From DASQZK01 sp963732905 (GTDB lineage Bacteria > Bacteroidota > Bacteroidia > Bacteroidales > GCA-2748055): 64,000 bases of DNA. The notes beneath the pieces are model-generated. The model did not search any database, was not told where the DNA came from, and saw nothing but the letters and a program-made list of their open reading frames with translations. The stretch spans positions 186,001 through 250,000 of the forward strand of contig CAVTBM010000008.1 of NCBI GenBank assembly GCA_963732905.1, read 5' to 3'. Both the position numbers and the translations under genes were made by a program. Shown here one piece after another: positions 41,677 to 50,672 of this stretch (its first letter is position 1; each line of letters starts with the position of its first letter).

Positions 41677-42123
41677 TTATTCAGCTTTGATCTCAAAAGA
41701 GATTTCGACGGAAACATCCCGGTGGAGTTTTACCGTGGCCGTATAATTACCGACTTCTTTGATGAGTTCCTCTTTTATGCTGATGTTCTTCCTGTCAATA
41801 TCAAATCCTTTTTCAGTAAGGGCTTCAGCTATCTGAATGGTATTGACTGAACCGAATATCTTACCTTTGGTACTGGTTTTTGCCCCAATAACAAGAGACA
41901 CGTTTTCCAGTTTTTTGGCTATTTTCTGAGCTTCATCACGAAGTTTTTCTTCTTTGTGAGCCCTCTGGCGCAGGATCTCTGCATGGTTTTTTCTTTCCGA
42001 GACAGTAGCTCCAATGGCCATGCCTTTAGGTATCAGGAAGTTACGGGCGTATCCGTCCTTAACGCTCACGATATCGTCTTTTTGACCCACATTGGGGATA
42101 TCTTGTTTGAGTATGATTTCCAT
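41677..42123 (-). CDS. rplI: 50S ribosomal protein L9
   Basis: The 148-residue protein has the L9 start (MEIILKQDIPNVGQKDDIVSV), the DGYARNFLIPKGMA segment and a C-terminal domain (GSVNTIQIAEALTEKGFDID). It is the last gene of the S6-S18-L9 operon, 16 bases after rpsR. Confidence 0.97.
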   Translation of the reverse strand: MEIILKQDIPNVGQKDDIVSVKDGYARNFLIPKGMAIGATVSERKNHAEILRQRAHKEEKLRDEAQKIAKKLENVSLVIGAKTSTKGKIFGSVNTIQIAEALTEKGFDIDRKNISIKEELIKEVGNYTATVKLHRDVSVEISFEIKAE

Positions 42124-42139
42124 TTTTTTTCCTCCGGTT

Positions 42140-42409
42140 TTATTTTAACAGGTCAGTTACATATGGCAGTATGGCAATATGCCTGGCCCTTTTAATGGCT
42201 GTGGCCACTTTTCTCTGGTACTTCAGTGAGGTGCCGGTTACCCTGCGGGGAAGAATCTTACCCTGTTCATTAAGGAATTTTTTCAGGAATTCAGGATCTT
42301 TATAATCCACATATTTAATCCTGTTCTTCCGGAAACGGCAATACTTTTTCTTTTTGATCTCAACTGACGGAGGAGTGAGATATCTGATTTCTGATGTATT
42401 CTGTGCCAT
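42140..42409 (-). CDS. rpsR: 30S ribosomal protein S18
   Basis: The 89-residue protein matches S18: KKKKYCRFRKNRIKYVDYKD, FLNEQGKILPRRVTGTSLKY, QRKVATAIKRARHIAILPY. The single Cys in YCRFRK is a variant of the usual metal site. It starts three bases after the rpsF stop and pairs with S6 in the 30S platform. Confidence 0.97.
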   Translation of the reverse strand: MAQNTSEIRYLTPPSVEIKKKKYCRFRKNRIKYVDYKDPEFLKKFLNEQGKILPRRVTGTSLKYQRKVATAIKRARHIAILPYVTDLLK

Positions 42410-42412
42410 GGG

Positions 42413-42766
42413 TTAGTTCTCCTTATTCTTTTCTGATGCGACTTTGGCTCTTTTCTTATTTGCATACTCTACGGCATACTTATCCATTTTGAGAGTCAGG
42501 AAACGGATGATCCTTTCATCCCTTCTGAACTGAAGCTCAAGATGTTCAATAAGCTCCCCTTCACCCCTGAATTCGACCAGGTAATAAAAGCCGGTGGATT
42601 TTTTCTGTATGGGGTAGGCCAGCTTTTTAAGCCCCCAGTTTTCTTCATGAACGATCTCGCCACCATTGGTGGTAATCACGCTCTTGAACTTTTCTACCGC
42701 TTCCTTCATCTGGGCCTCAGACAAAACGGGAGTTGCAATGAAAACGGTTTCGTACTGATTTGACAT
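42413..42766 (-). CDS. rpsF: 30S ribosomal protein S6
   Basis: The 117-residue protein has the S6 pattern (YETVFIATPVLSEAQMKEAV, ENWGLKKLAYPIQKKSTGFY, FRRDERIIRFLTLKMDKYAV). It is the first gene of the operon and has a very good promoter just upstream. Confidence 0.97.
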   Translation of the reverse strand: MSNQYETVFIATPVLSEAQMKEAVEKFKSVITTNGGEIVHEENWGLKKLAYPIQKKSTGFYYLVEFRGEGELIEHLELQFRRDERIIRFLTLKMDKYAVEYANKKRAKVASEKNKEN

Positions 42767-42800
42767 GATTTTTACTGTTTTAGAATTTTTAAAATGTTCG

Positions 42801-42831
42801 CAAAAATAGGAACTTTTTAGCTCTTTCCAAA
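42801..42831 (-). promoter_or_regulatory. Promoter of the rpsF-rpsR-rplI operon
   Basis: On the minus strand TATTTTTG (42801-42808) and TTTG (42828-42831) are separated by 19 bases. Both boxes and the spacing match the Bacteroidota consensus; the first start lies 35 bases downstream. Confidence 0.7.
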
Positions 42832-42988
42832 AAAATCTTGATACTCAATCATAAAGAAAATTTAATGCTTATTTGGTATTCTTGTAAGATATTAGAAATC
42901 AAATATATATAGTTTATATCAATATGTCACTGATTTTTAGATTCCGTTTTTAAGTGCTATATTTAAAACCAATTTTTGAACAGCCACA

Positions 42989-44830
42989 ATGGATAAATTT
43001 ATTGTTTCAGCCAGAAAATACAGGCCGGAAACCTTCAAAAGTGTCATTGGTCAGGATTCCATTACCGGCACACTTAAAAATGCCATTAAAAACAACCACC
43101 TCGGTCATGCCTACCTGTTTTGCGGTCCCCGGGGCGTCGGGAAAACGACCTGCGCGAGGATATTCGCAAAAACCATCAATTGTGAGAATGTATCCGCGGA
43201 TGTTGAACCCTGCAACATATGTGAATCGTGCAAGGCCTTTAATGAAAGCCGGTCCTACAATATTCATGAACTCGATGCTGCTTCCAACAATTCTGTTGAA
43301 GATATCAGAACACTGACCGAGCAAGTCCGCATTCCTCCGCAAATTGGCAAATACAGCGTCTATATCATCGATGAAGTTCACATGCTATCAGCCCAGGCGT
43401 TTAACGCTTTTCTCAAGACACTGGAAGAACCTCCGGCACATGCCGTATTTATCCTGGCCACAACGGAGAAGCATAAGATCATACCCACCATTCTGTCACG
43501 GTGCCAGATTTTCGACTTTAATCGTATCCGGGTTGACGATGCGGTGAAATACCTTGAATATATTGCCGGGAAGGAAAACATCACTTATGAGAAAGAAGCC
43601 CTTCATGTGATCGCACAGAAAGCCGATGGTGCTATGAGAGATGCCCTCTCAGTTTTCGACCAGGTGGTAAGTTTCAGTGGTAATAACATTGAATACCAGA
43701 GTGTTATTGATAATCTGAATATCCTTGGGTATGAATACTATTTCAACATCACCCAAACATTCCTCGACGGCGATGTCTCTAAGGCATTACTGATCTTCGA
43801 TGAAATTCTCGGTAAGGGATTTGATGCACATAATTTTCTTGGGGGACTGGCTTCCCATTGCCGTGACCTGCTTGTTTCAAAAGACCAGTCAACGGTCAGT
43901 CTCCTGGAAGTCAGTGATAATCTGCGAACACGATATTTGCAGCAGGCATCTCTATGTGAGCCCGAATTTTTATTCCAGGCCCTGGAAATCTGCAACCAGG
44001 CCGATGTGAACTACAAATCGAGTCACAACCAACGCCTCCTCATCGAACTGGCGCTGGTAAGACTCACAGGCATCCATGCCTTAAAAAAAAAACGATCCTC
44101 TGACGAACCTGAACCCATAAAAGAACATTCTGACCCTACACCCACCGAAAATGACTCATCAATTCCGACAGATAGTACTGAAAGCCGGAAGGTGAAGTTA
44201 AAGGATAATCCGGCGGATATTCCGCGTACACAGCCGGTGACAGGGAGCCATGATAATACGCCTGTAAAAAATCCGGGCCCGTCTTCAGCAGGAACGGATA
44301 CGGGAACCAGAAAAGAAGAGACAGTACGGAAAAATCTCATCCGGAGTACAGACATTTCCATTAAAGATGTCATGAGTAATCCCGGCCCGGAGCCTGGTGC
44401 AGGGGAACCTGCTGAGGAAGAAGGTGCCGATGAGCCGGAGACGGAAATTGATCTGGATGATATGCCTTTTTCCATGGAAGAACTGTTGAAAAAATGGAAC
44501 CAGTTCGCCGATTCAATCCGGGAGGAAAGGCCAAGGATATCCATCACTCTTAAAAGCCGGAAACCAGGGCTTAAACCGGATTACCGGATTGAAGTGTTGA
44601 TGGATAATGCCTCTCAGCTCGAAGATTTTAACCAGAACATTAAACAGCACCTGAGCACCTATCTTAAGCAGGAACTGAATAACTCTCTCATCCAGATCAT
44701 TCCCGGGCTTGGGGAGACGGAAAATGTTCAGAAAAAAGTCTATACCTCCGAGGACAAATTTCAGTATATGAACAATAAAAATCCAAACCTGAACAAACTG
44801 AAACAGCAGTTTAACCTCGAACTCGAATAG
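42989..44830 (+). CDS. dnaX: DNA polymerase III gamma/tau subunit
   Basis: The 613-residue protein has the AAA+ clamp-loader core: ARKYRPETFKSVIGQ, Walker A GPRGVGKTTCARIFAKT, a zinc site CNICESCKAF (with an upstream Cys), YIIDEVHMLSAQAFNAFLKT and sensor ATTEKHKIIPTILSRCQ. After domain III (to about residue 365) comes a low-complexity acidic linker and a C-terminal tau-like domain ending in LKQQFNLELE. Ten consecutive A (44083-44092) at this domain boundary give a possible slippage site; a -1 shift meets TGA at 44101-44103, leaving a gamma-like product of about 370 residues. Confidence 0.95.
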   Translation: MDKFIVSARKYRPETFKSVIGQDSITGTLKNAIKNNHLGHAYLFCGPRGVGKTTCARIFAKTINCENVSADVEPCNICESCKAFNESRSYNIHELDAASNNSVEDIRTLTEQVRIPPQIGKYSVYIIDEVHMLSAQAFNAFLKTLEEPPAHAVFILATTEKHKIIPTILSRCQIFDFNRIRVDDAVKYLEYIAGKENITYEKEALHVIAQKADGAMRDALSVFDQVVSFSGNNIEYQSVIDNLNILGYEYYFNITQTFLDGDVSKALLIFDEILGKGFDAHNFLGGLASHCRDLLVSKDQSTVSLLEVSDNLRTRYLQQASLCEPEFLFQALEICNQADVNYKSSHNQRLLIELALVRLTGIHALKKKRSSDEPEPIKEHSDPTPTENDSSIPTDSTESRKVKLKDNPADIPRTQPVTGSHDNTPVKNPGPSSAGTDTGTRKEETVRKNLIRSTDISIKDVMSNPGPEPGAGEPAEEEGADEPETEIDLDDMPFSMEELLKKWNQFADSIREERPRISITLKSRKPGLKPDYRIEVLMDNASQLEDFNQNIKQHLSTYLKQELNNSLIQIIPGLGETENVQKKVYTSEDKFQYMNNKNPNLNKLKQQFNLELE

Positions 44831-44894
44831 ATTTTGAACTTAACACGAATTTGTTTGTATAGAAATATTATCTTTTGAACTAAAATTATTATTC

Positions 44895-46166
44895 ATGATT
44901 GGAGAAAAGATCACTATTGAAAATGGAATTTTGAAGGTTCCGGATTTTCCCGTTATTCCCTTCATTGAAGGGGATGGTACCGGCCCTGATATCTGGGCAG
45001 CCTCGGTTCGAGTGTTTGATGCAGCGGTTGAAAAAGCTTATAAGGGAAAGAGGAAGATCGTCTGGAAAGAAGTTCTGGCCGGTGAGAAAGCATTCAATAA
45101 AACCGGAAAATGGCTTCCGGAAGCAACATTGGATACCATAAGGAATTTCCTTGTTGCAATTAAGGGGCCGCTCACAACGCCGGTAGGAGGAGGGATCAGG
45201 TCACTTAATGTTGCCCTCAGGCAGATCCTCGATCTTTATGTTTGCCAGCGTCCGGTTAAATATTACGATGGGGTTCCTTCTCCAGTAAAAGATCCGACAA
45301 CCACCGACATGGTCATTTTTCGCGAAAATACGGAAGACATTTATGCTGGCATCGAATGGTTGACCGGAACACCGGAGAATGACAGGATCGTTGACTTCCT
45401 GCTGAACGAAATGGATGTTAAAACCATCCGCTTTCCTAAGAGTGCCTCCATTGGCATCAAACCGGTTTCCAGGGAAGGGACTACCCGGCTCGTCAGATCG
45501 GCTTTACAATATGCCATCCGACACAACAAACCTTCGCTCACGCTTGTTCATAAAGGTAACATTATGAAATTCACCGAAGGACAGTTTAAACTTTGGGGAT
45601 ATGAAGTGGCAGAGAAGGAATTCGGGGAGTACACTTTTACCTGGCCGCAGTACGACAGAATTGCCGAAAAGGAAGGTAAAGCTGCAGCCGACCTCGCTCA
45701 GGAAAAAGCCGTCAGGGAAGGAAAGATCATCGTTAAGGATGTCATTGCCGATGCATTCCTGCAGCAGATACTTACCCGGCCTAAGGAATATTCAGTGATT
45801 GCCACCCTGAACCTGAATGGGGATTATATCAGCGATGCCCTGGCTGCCATTGTAGGAGGTATCGGAATTGCACCCGGTGCAAACATAAACTATACCACCG
45901 GTCATGCCATTTTTGAAGCGACCCATGGCACGGCACCTAAATATGCCGGACTGGACAAAGTGAACCCCGGGTCCTTGATTCTGTCAGGTGTGATGATGTT
46001 TGAATATCTCGGCTGGAATGAAGCCGGAGAGCTGATTGTTAAAGGATTGAAAGAGACCATCCTGCAGAAAAAGGTTACCTATGATTTTGCCCGGCTGATG
46101 GAGAATGCTGCAGAACTCCGGACTTCTGATTTTGGCTCGGCAATTATTGAAAATATGAAAGGCTAG
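44895..46166 (+). CDS. icd: NADP-dependent isocitrate dehydrogenase
   Basis: The 423-residue protein matches the E. coli-type enzyme: IPFIEGDGTGPDIW, KGPLTTPVGGGIRSLNVALRQ with the substrate-binding Ser, FRENTEDIYAGIEW and ATHGTAPKYAGLDKVNPGSL. It oxidatively decarboxylates isocitrate to 2-oxoglutarate with NADP. It lies 64 bases after dnaX and may be transcribed alone. Confidence 0.96.
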   Translation: MIGEKITIENGILKVPDFPVIPFIEGDGTGPDIWAASVRVFDAAVEKAYKGKRKIVWKEVLAGEKAFNKTGKWLPEATLDTIRNFLVAIKGPLTTPVGGGIRSLNVALRQILDLYVCQRPVKYYDGVPSPVKDPTTTDMVIFRENTEDIYAGIEWLTGTPENDRIVDFLLNEMDVKTIRFPKSASIGIKPVSREGTTRLVRSALQYAIRHNKPSLTLVHKGNIMKFTEGQFKLWGYEVAEKEFGEYTFTWPQYDRIAEKEGKAAADLAQEKAVREGKIIVKDVIADAFLQQILTRPKEYSVIATLNLNGDYISDALAAIVGGIGIAPGANINYTTGHAIFEATHGTAPKYAGLDKVNPGSLILSGVMMFEYLGWNEAGELIVKGLKETILQKKVTYDFARLMENAAELRTSDFGSAIIENMKG

Positions 46167-46252
46167 GCGGCCACCGGGTTTCATGCTGAAGATCATGAAG
46201 AAATGCCGGGATTATTGGTTTAACTGATTATTAACTTTTAAATTTTAACGAT

Positions 46253-46762
46253 ATGCTTAAGGAAACCATTGAAGATATTCTTAATCAGCAGATTGAAAAG
46301 GAAGGATATTCTTCCAGTTTATATCTTGCTATGGCTTGCTGGGCCGGTTATAACGGCTATAACGGTGTTGCTAAATGGCTTTTTGTCCAGGCTGAAGAGG
46401 AGCGTATGCACATGCTGAAAATCGTAAAATATATCGACGAACGCGACGGCAGGCCTGTAATCCCGGAATTCAAACAACCACCGGTTGAATTCAAAAATGT
46501 CACGGAACTTTTCACAGCAGTTCTCAAACATGAGGAACATATTACCGCTTCCATCAATGAAATTGTTGCCAAAACCAATGACGAGAAGGATTTTAACACT
46601 CATAATTTTATCCAGTGGTTTGTTAATGAACAGATCGAGGAAGAAGCCACGGTAAGTGAGATCCTTGATAAACTGAAACTCGTCGGAGGTCAGAACATGT
46701 ATGAATTCGACCGGGATCTCCCGGGAATGCGGGCAGCCAAAGATTCATCCGGACAGGCGTAA
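46253..46762 (+). CDS. Ferritin
   Basis: The 169-residue protein is a four-helix bacterial non-haem ferritin. Diiron-type ligands are visible in EKEGYSSSLYLAM, AEEERMHMLKIV and EEHITASINEIV, followed by FIQWFVNEQIEEEATVSEIL. It stores iron in a 24-subunit shell. It is monocistronic. Confidence 0.93.
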   Translation: MLKETIEDILNQQIEKEGYSSSLYLAMACWAGYNGYNGVAKWLFVQAEEERMHMLKIVKYIDERDGRPVIPEFKQPPVEFKNVTELFTAVLKHEEHITASINEIVAKTNDEKDFNTHNFIQWFVNEQIEEEATVSEILDKLKLVGGQNMYEFDRDLPGMRAAKDSSGQA

Positions 46763-46895
46763 TGCTCCTGAATAAAACGGCTTCAAAAGAAAGGTTAAAA
46801 TAAACGGTACCTATTATACTAAGGATACCGCACATTTTAACCATTCCTTTGCGACTGTCTGTAATTGATCGTACACTCAGCCGGCAGGCCCTCTT

Positions 46896-49800
46896 TCACT
46901 GGACGATGACCCGTCTGGTGAAGGTGGTATTCTGACCGGTAATCCTGACGATATAGACTCCCTTTTCAGCCAGGTTAAAGGTCTCCCTGAGATTTCCTTC
47001 TGAGGTAAACGAATATTCCTCCACTGCGACACCCGAAAGGTTGAAGACTGTCATGTTCACCTTTCCTGTCATCCCTCCAACTTCAAGTGTAAACTCTCCG
47101 TTGCCCGGGTTTGGGTATATCCTGGCATCTTCCGGCATTTGAGTCTTCGTTTCGTTTACCCCGACAGGTGCATCATAGACATCGATGAAGAAGGTTCCCT
47201 CCTGTCCGCCTGCGCTTCCGTCAACCTGGATCCAGTATCGCTTTCCTGCCTCGAGGGGGGCTTCATTAATAGCCGCGGCATAACTTTTATTCGCTCCGAA
47301 ATAATCGTCATTGGCAGCAATAAGAGTATCCATAGCATTGAGAATTCCCTCGCATGATGGGGCTGCATAAAGCGCAATCTGAGTATCGAATCCACTGGTC
47401 ACGAAGGATGATGATGTGGTTGTGGCTTCGAAGGAGAACCATACCGTATGTTGCAGTCCGCCCTCACTGCACCAGGTGATCTGCGTATTGCAGTCTGTGG
47501 TATCTGGCATAGGTTCATTTGGCTGAACAGATGCATTTAGGTTCGTGAACGGGCCATTATGGCCGGGTTGAATGGGCAGGGCCGAACAGACATCATCGTT
47601 CACGGGTCCGGCCTGCACTACAATCTTAACCGTATCGATGGCGACACAACTTCCCAGGGTTCCTGTGACAATGTATTCTGTTGTTGAGGTAGGCGACGCC
47701 AGTGTCATGGATGAATCGGGCGATGACAATGTACCCGCTGGTTCCCATGAATAGCTGTCAGCCCCGTAAGCCAGCAGTGTGGCGTTGTCACCCTTGTGGA
47801 AGGAGGATGCCTGGTATGCCGTAACAACCAGATCGGGTTCACTTACCACCTGCACATAGTTGTTCAGTTCTGTGGTATAACCCGAACCGTTTTTGTACAC
47901 CACTACGGAGATATTTTTTATTCCCGGGGTTGCAAATGTCTGGGATACGGAATGGTTCGACGAGAGAACCAGGGTCTGCTCTCCGTTGAAATTCCAGATA
48001 ATACTGTCGGGGCTGTCAATGGTTTCAAGACTGAAGGTCATCGGATCATTAATACATTTGTAGCGGCTTTCAGCATGAATATAGGCATAGGTTTCATTCT
48101 GAGGTACGTAAAGGTCGGACGCCCATAGTCCGCGGCCGTAACTTCCGGCAATCAGACGGTTCCAGGGATACTGGATCTCCAGGTCATTTACGATCACGTT
48201 CGGTAATCCCGTGGTAAAGGGTTGCCAGGCATTCATGGAATTATCCCTGTACCAGACGCCAACGTCGGTACCCAGATACAGGCCATCATCCGATTCATTT
48301 TTGTATTTAATAACATTACATGGAATGTTGGCCAGGCCATCGGAATAATTTTCCCAGGTTGTGCCTCCGTCAATGCTCCTGAAAACTTTATCATTCTCAC
48401 CGAAACCGGAAAGGGCCACCCATAATTTCTCCGGGTTATTTGGAGCTACTTCGATAGACATAATAGCCTGCTGAGGCAAGCCCTGGGTTATATCTCCCCA
48501 GGTGATGCCCCCGTTCCGCGTGATCCATATTCCGGTATAGGTGGCGGCATAGATGGTATTGTTATCCGATGGGGCTACGGCCATTGAGCGGAGTGTGGTC
48601 CCTCCGGTGAGGTTTTCTGAAAGAGCCAGCCAGTTGTTTCCCGCGTCAGTAGATTTAAAAATATCGGAATAGGCAGTATAGATATCAGAAGGATTCCTGC
48701 TGCCCAGTTGGAAGGGCGTGATCCAGGCCCCACTGCCGGGTTGATCCACAGGGCCTATAGGGCTGAAGTTATGTCCTCCGTCGACAGATTTAAAAAAGTT
48801 TCCGTCGTAGTAACTGGTGTATAGAATATTACTGTTATCCTGATTGATGGCACATTCCATACCGTCACCTCCGGTAACCTGCTGCCAGTTGCCTCCTGAA
48901 CGCATCATACTGCCATTATCCTGGTTTCCGGTAAGAAAAAGGTCATAAACCGCATTGGTGGCGGCAGTCCTGTAAATCTGGAGAACTGTGAGCCCGTCGC
49001 TGATATCATGCCAAGAATTCCCGTTATCGGAAGAATAGTATATGCCTCCGTCGTTACAGGAATATAGCCTGTTATTCAGTGGGTTGTATTTGAACATGTG
49101 ATGATCTGCATGAACGTAAGGCACACTGGGGGAGCCAATCCAGTGGGCAGCAATTTTGAAGGAAGATCCCCCGTCAGAAGATTTCCAGATATTCACTCCT
49201 CCCGTGAGTAAAAGGTTTTCATCCGTGCGGGAAACGGCAAGAGAGAGATCGTACCATCCCTGGCCTCCCTTATCTTGTCCGCCAAGTTCCCATCCAAGCA
49301 GATTCAGGGGATCGGTGTGATCATAAACGGTCGTCCAGTTTAATCCGTTGTTTGTCGATTTATACAATCCGAAGAAACCGTCATCGGATGATGAGCTGGC
49401 CAGGGCATAGAGTACTTTTGGGTTGGCGGGAGTGACAGCCAGTTCAATGCGGTCAACCCTGCCTGAAAAATTAAGCCCGTTTGTCAGCGTGCCAAACGTC
49501 TGTCCGCCGTTTGTGGACCTGTATATTCCGGCATTCCCGCTGGCATCGTACTTCGTGGCATAAATAATAAGGAAGTTACCAGGAGCAGACTCTAAATCCT
49601 TGAAACTGCCCTGCTGGACTATACTTCCTGTTTGAAAACCATCAGTCGTCCTGTACATGCCTTTATTAGATGTGGCAATCAGAACGGAAGTATCCTGCGG
49701 GTCGATGATGATCCTGCGGAAATAAACCTTTTCCGAAAGATCCATCATGATACCGGTCTGCACCCATGTACTTCCCCCATCATACGATTTTAGAATACCG

Positions 49801-50420
49801 ATGCTGTATGTGTCTGCAGCATCACCGTCCCCGGTGACGATGTATAATTCATCCGGATTCAACGGATTCACCGCAATATCGGAAACACCAATGCTGGCCA
49901 GCATGTCGGATGTGGTTTCCCATGACTGGCCTCCATTGGTGGTTTTCCATATTCCTCCGGAAGGTGAACCTATCCATAGGGTGAGGGGATCGGTAGGATG
50001 GAAGGCAACGGCATTAATGCGTCCGGCACCGGATTTCGTCTGCTTAAAAATGACTTTAGGGACGATGTCGGGACCCAGTGACTGCCAGGTGGCCGGGAGC
50101 GAGGTTAATGTCTGGATATATTTTATCTGTGGGTAGAGGGATGGTAATTCAAGCTGTTCGCCAGGGTATACCCTGGGTTCCATAAAATATTCCCAGCGTT
50201 TAAACTGTTCCCAGCCTTTTCCTTCCTCATGACTTTCATCAACTCCTGTTCTTTTTCCGGCCCAGAAAGTGTTGAATGCCTGCTGAACATCCCTGAAATC
50301 GGGTCCGCTGCTTCCGGATTTCTTTACCGGTATATTTTTCATCCACGCCTGGGCATGAAGATGAGACGGAAGCATAACAATTCCCGACAAAAAAAGTATG
50401 ATTAAAAATTTGAATCTCAT
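46896..50420 (-). CDS. Large secreted beta-propeller (sortilin/BNR-type) protein with T9SS sorting domain
   Basis: The 1174-residue protein starts with a signal peptide (FLIILFLSGIVMLPSHLHAQ). The first 800 residues have many Asp-box/BNR-type repeats (GIWKTTNGGQSWETT, GILKSYDGGSTWV, GLYKSTNNGLNWTTV, VFRSIDGGTTWENY), forming one or two beta-propellers as in VPS10/sortilin-like and sialidase-like proteins. Then follow PKD/Ig-like parts, a module with NDDVCSALPI and DTQIALYAAPSCEG, and a T9SS type A domain (RIYPNPGNGEFTLEVGG, ending TRRVIVQ). It is a secreted or surface protein of unknown ligand. Its C-terminal plan is shared with the upstream papain-like gene. Confidence 0.85.
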   Translation of the reverse strand: MRFKFLIILFLSGIVMLPSHLHAQAWMKNIPVKKSGSSGPDFRDVQQAFNTFWAGKRTGVDESHEEGKGWEQFKRWEYFMEPRVYPGEQLELPSLYPQIKYIQTLTSLPATWQSLGPDIVPKVIFKQTKSGAGRINAVAFHPTDPLTLWIGSPSGGIWKTTNGGQSWETTSDMLASIGVSDIAVNPLNPDELYIVTGDGDAADTYSIGILKSYDGGSTWVQTGIMMDLSEKVYFRRIIIDPQDTSVLIATSNKGMYRTTDGFQTGSIVQQGSFKDLESAPGNFLIIYATKYDASGNAGIYRSTNGGQTFGTLTNGLNFSGRVDRIELAVTPANPKVLYALASSSSDDGFFGLYKSTNNGLNWTTVYDHTDPLNLLGWELGGQDKGGQGWYDLSLAVSRTDENLLLTGGVNIWKSSDGGSSFKIAAHWIGSPSVPYVHADHHMFKYNPLNNRLYSCNDGGIYYSSDNGNSWHDISDGLTVLQIYRTAATNAVYDLFLTGNQDNGSMMRSGGNWQQVTGGDGMECAINQDNSNILYTSYYDGNFFKSVDGGHNFSPIGPVDQPGSGAWITPFQLGSRNPSDIYTAYSDIFKSTDAGNNWLALSENLTGGTTLRSMAVAPSDNNTIYAATYTGIWITRNGGITWGDITQGLPQQAIMSIEVAPNNPEKLWVALSGFGENDKVFRSIDGGTTWENYSDGLANIPCNVIKYKNESDDGLYLGTDVGVWYRDNSMNAWQPFTTGLPNVIVNDLEIQYPWNRLIAGSYGRGLWASDLYVPQNETYAYIHAESRYKCINDPMTFSLETIDSPDSIIWNFNGEQTLVLSSNHSVSQTFATPGIKNISVVVYKNGSGYTTELNNYVQVVSEPDLVVTAYQASSFHKGDNATLLAYGADSYSWEPAGTLSSPDSSMTLASPTSTTEYIVTGTLGSCVAIDTVKIVVQAGPVNDDVCSALPIQPGHNGPFTNLNASVQPNEPMPDTTDCNTQITWCSEGGLQHTVWFSFEATTTSSSFVTSGFDTQIALYAAPSCEGILNAMDTLIAANDDYFGANKSYAAAINEAPLEAGKRYWIQVDGSAGGQEGTFFIDVYDAPVGVNETKTQMPEDARIYPNPGNGEFTLEVGGMTGKVNMTVFNLSGVAVEEYSFTSEGNLRETFNLAEKGVYIVRITGQNTTFTRRVIVQ

Positions 50421-50606
50421 GGTTGTAAATTAAAATACGCGAAATGAATTAATAACGTTGGTCTGTTGCAATTGTTTAATTTGTTTGTTAAAAGGCACAG
50501 ACAATCTTACTCAGGTGTCTGAAAGACCAAAAGACATTTCTTGGAAATGAATCCGGCTATTAGATTCTCCATTTTCACATAAAAGACAATACAGTGTGTA
50601 AAAAAT

Positions 50607-50641
50607 GACGTCTCATTGAATTTAAAGGTCAATGAGACGTC
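50607..50641 (-). terminator. Terminator of the papain-like protease gene
   Basis: GACGTCTCATTGA (50607-50619) pairs perfectly with TCAATGAGACGTC (50629-50641) around a 9-base loop. On the minus strand the stem is followed by six T. It lies 32 bases after the protease stop, so the two secreted-protein genes are probably separate units. Confidence 0.8.
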
Positions 50642-50672
50642 CATAATCCGTTCGTCAGTTATTCATTAATTA

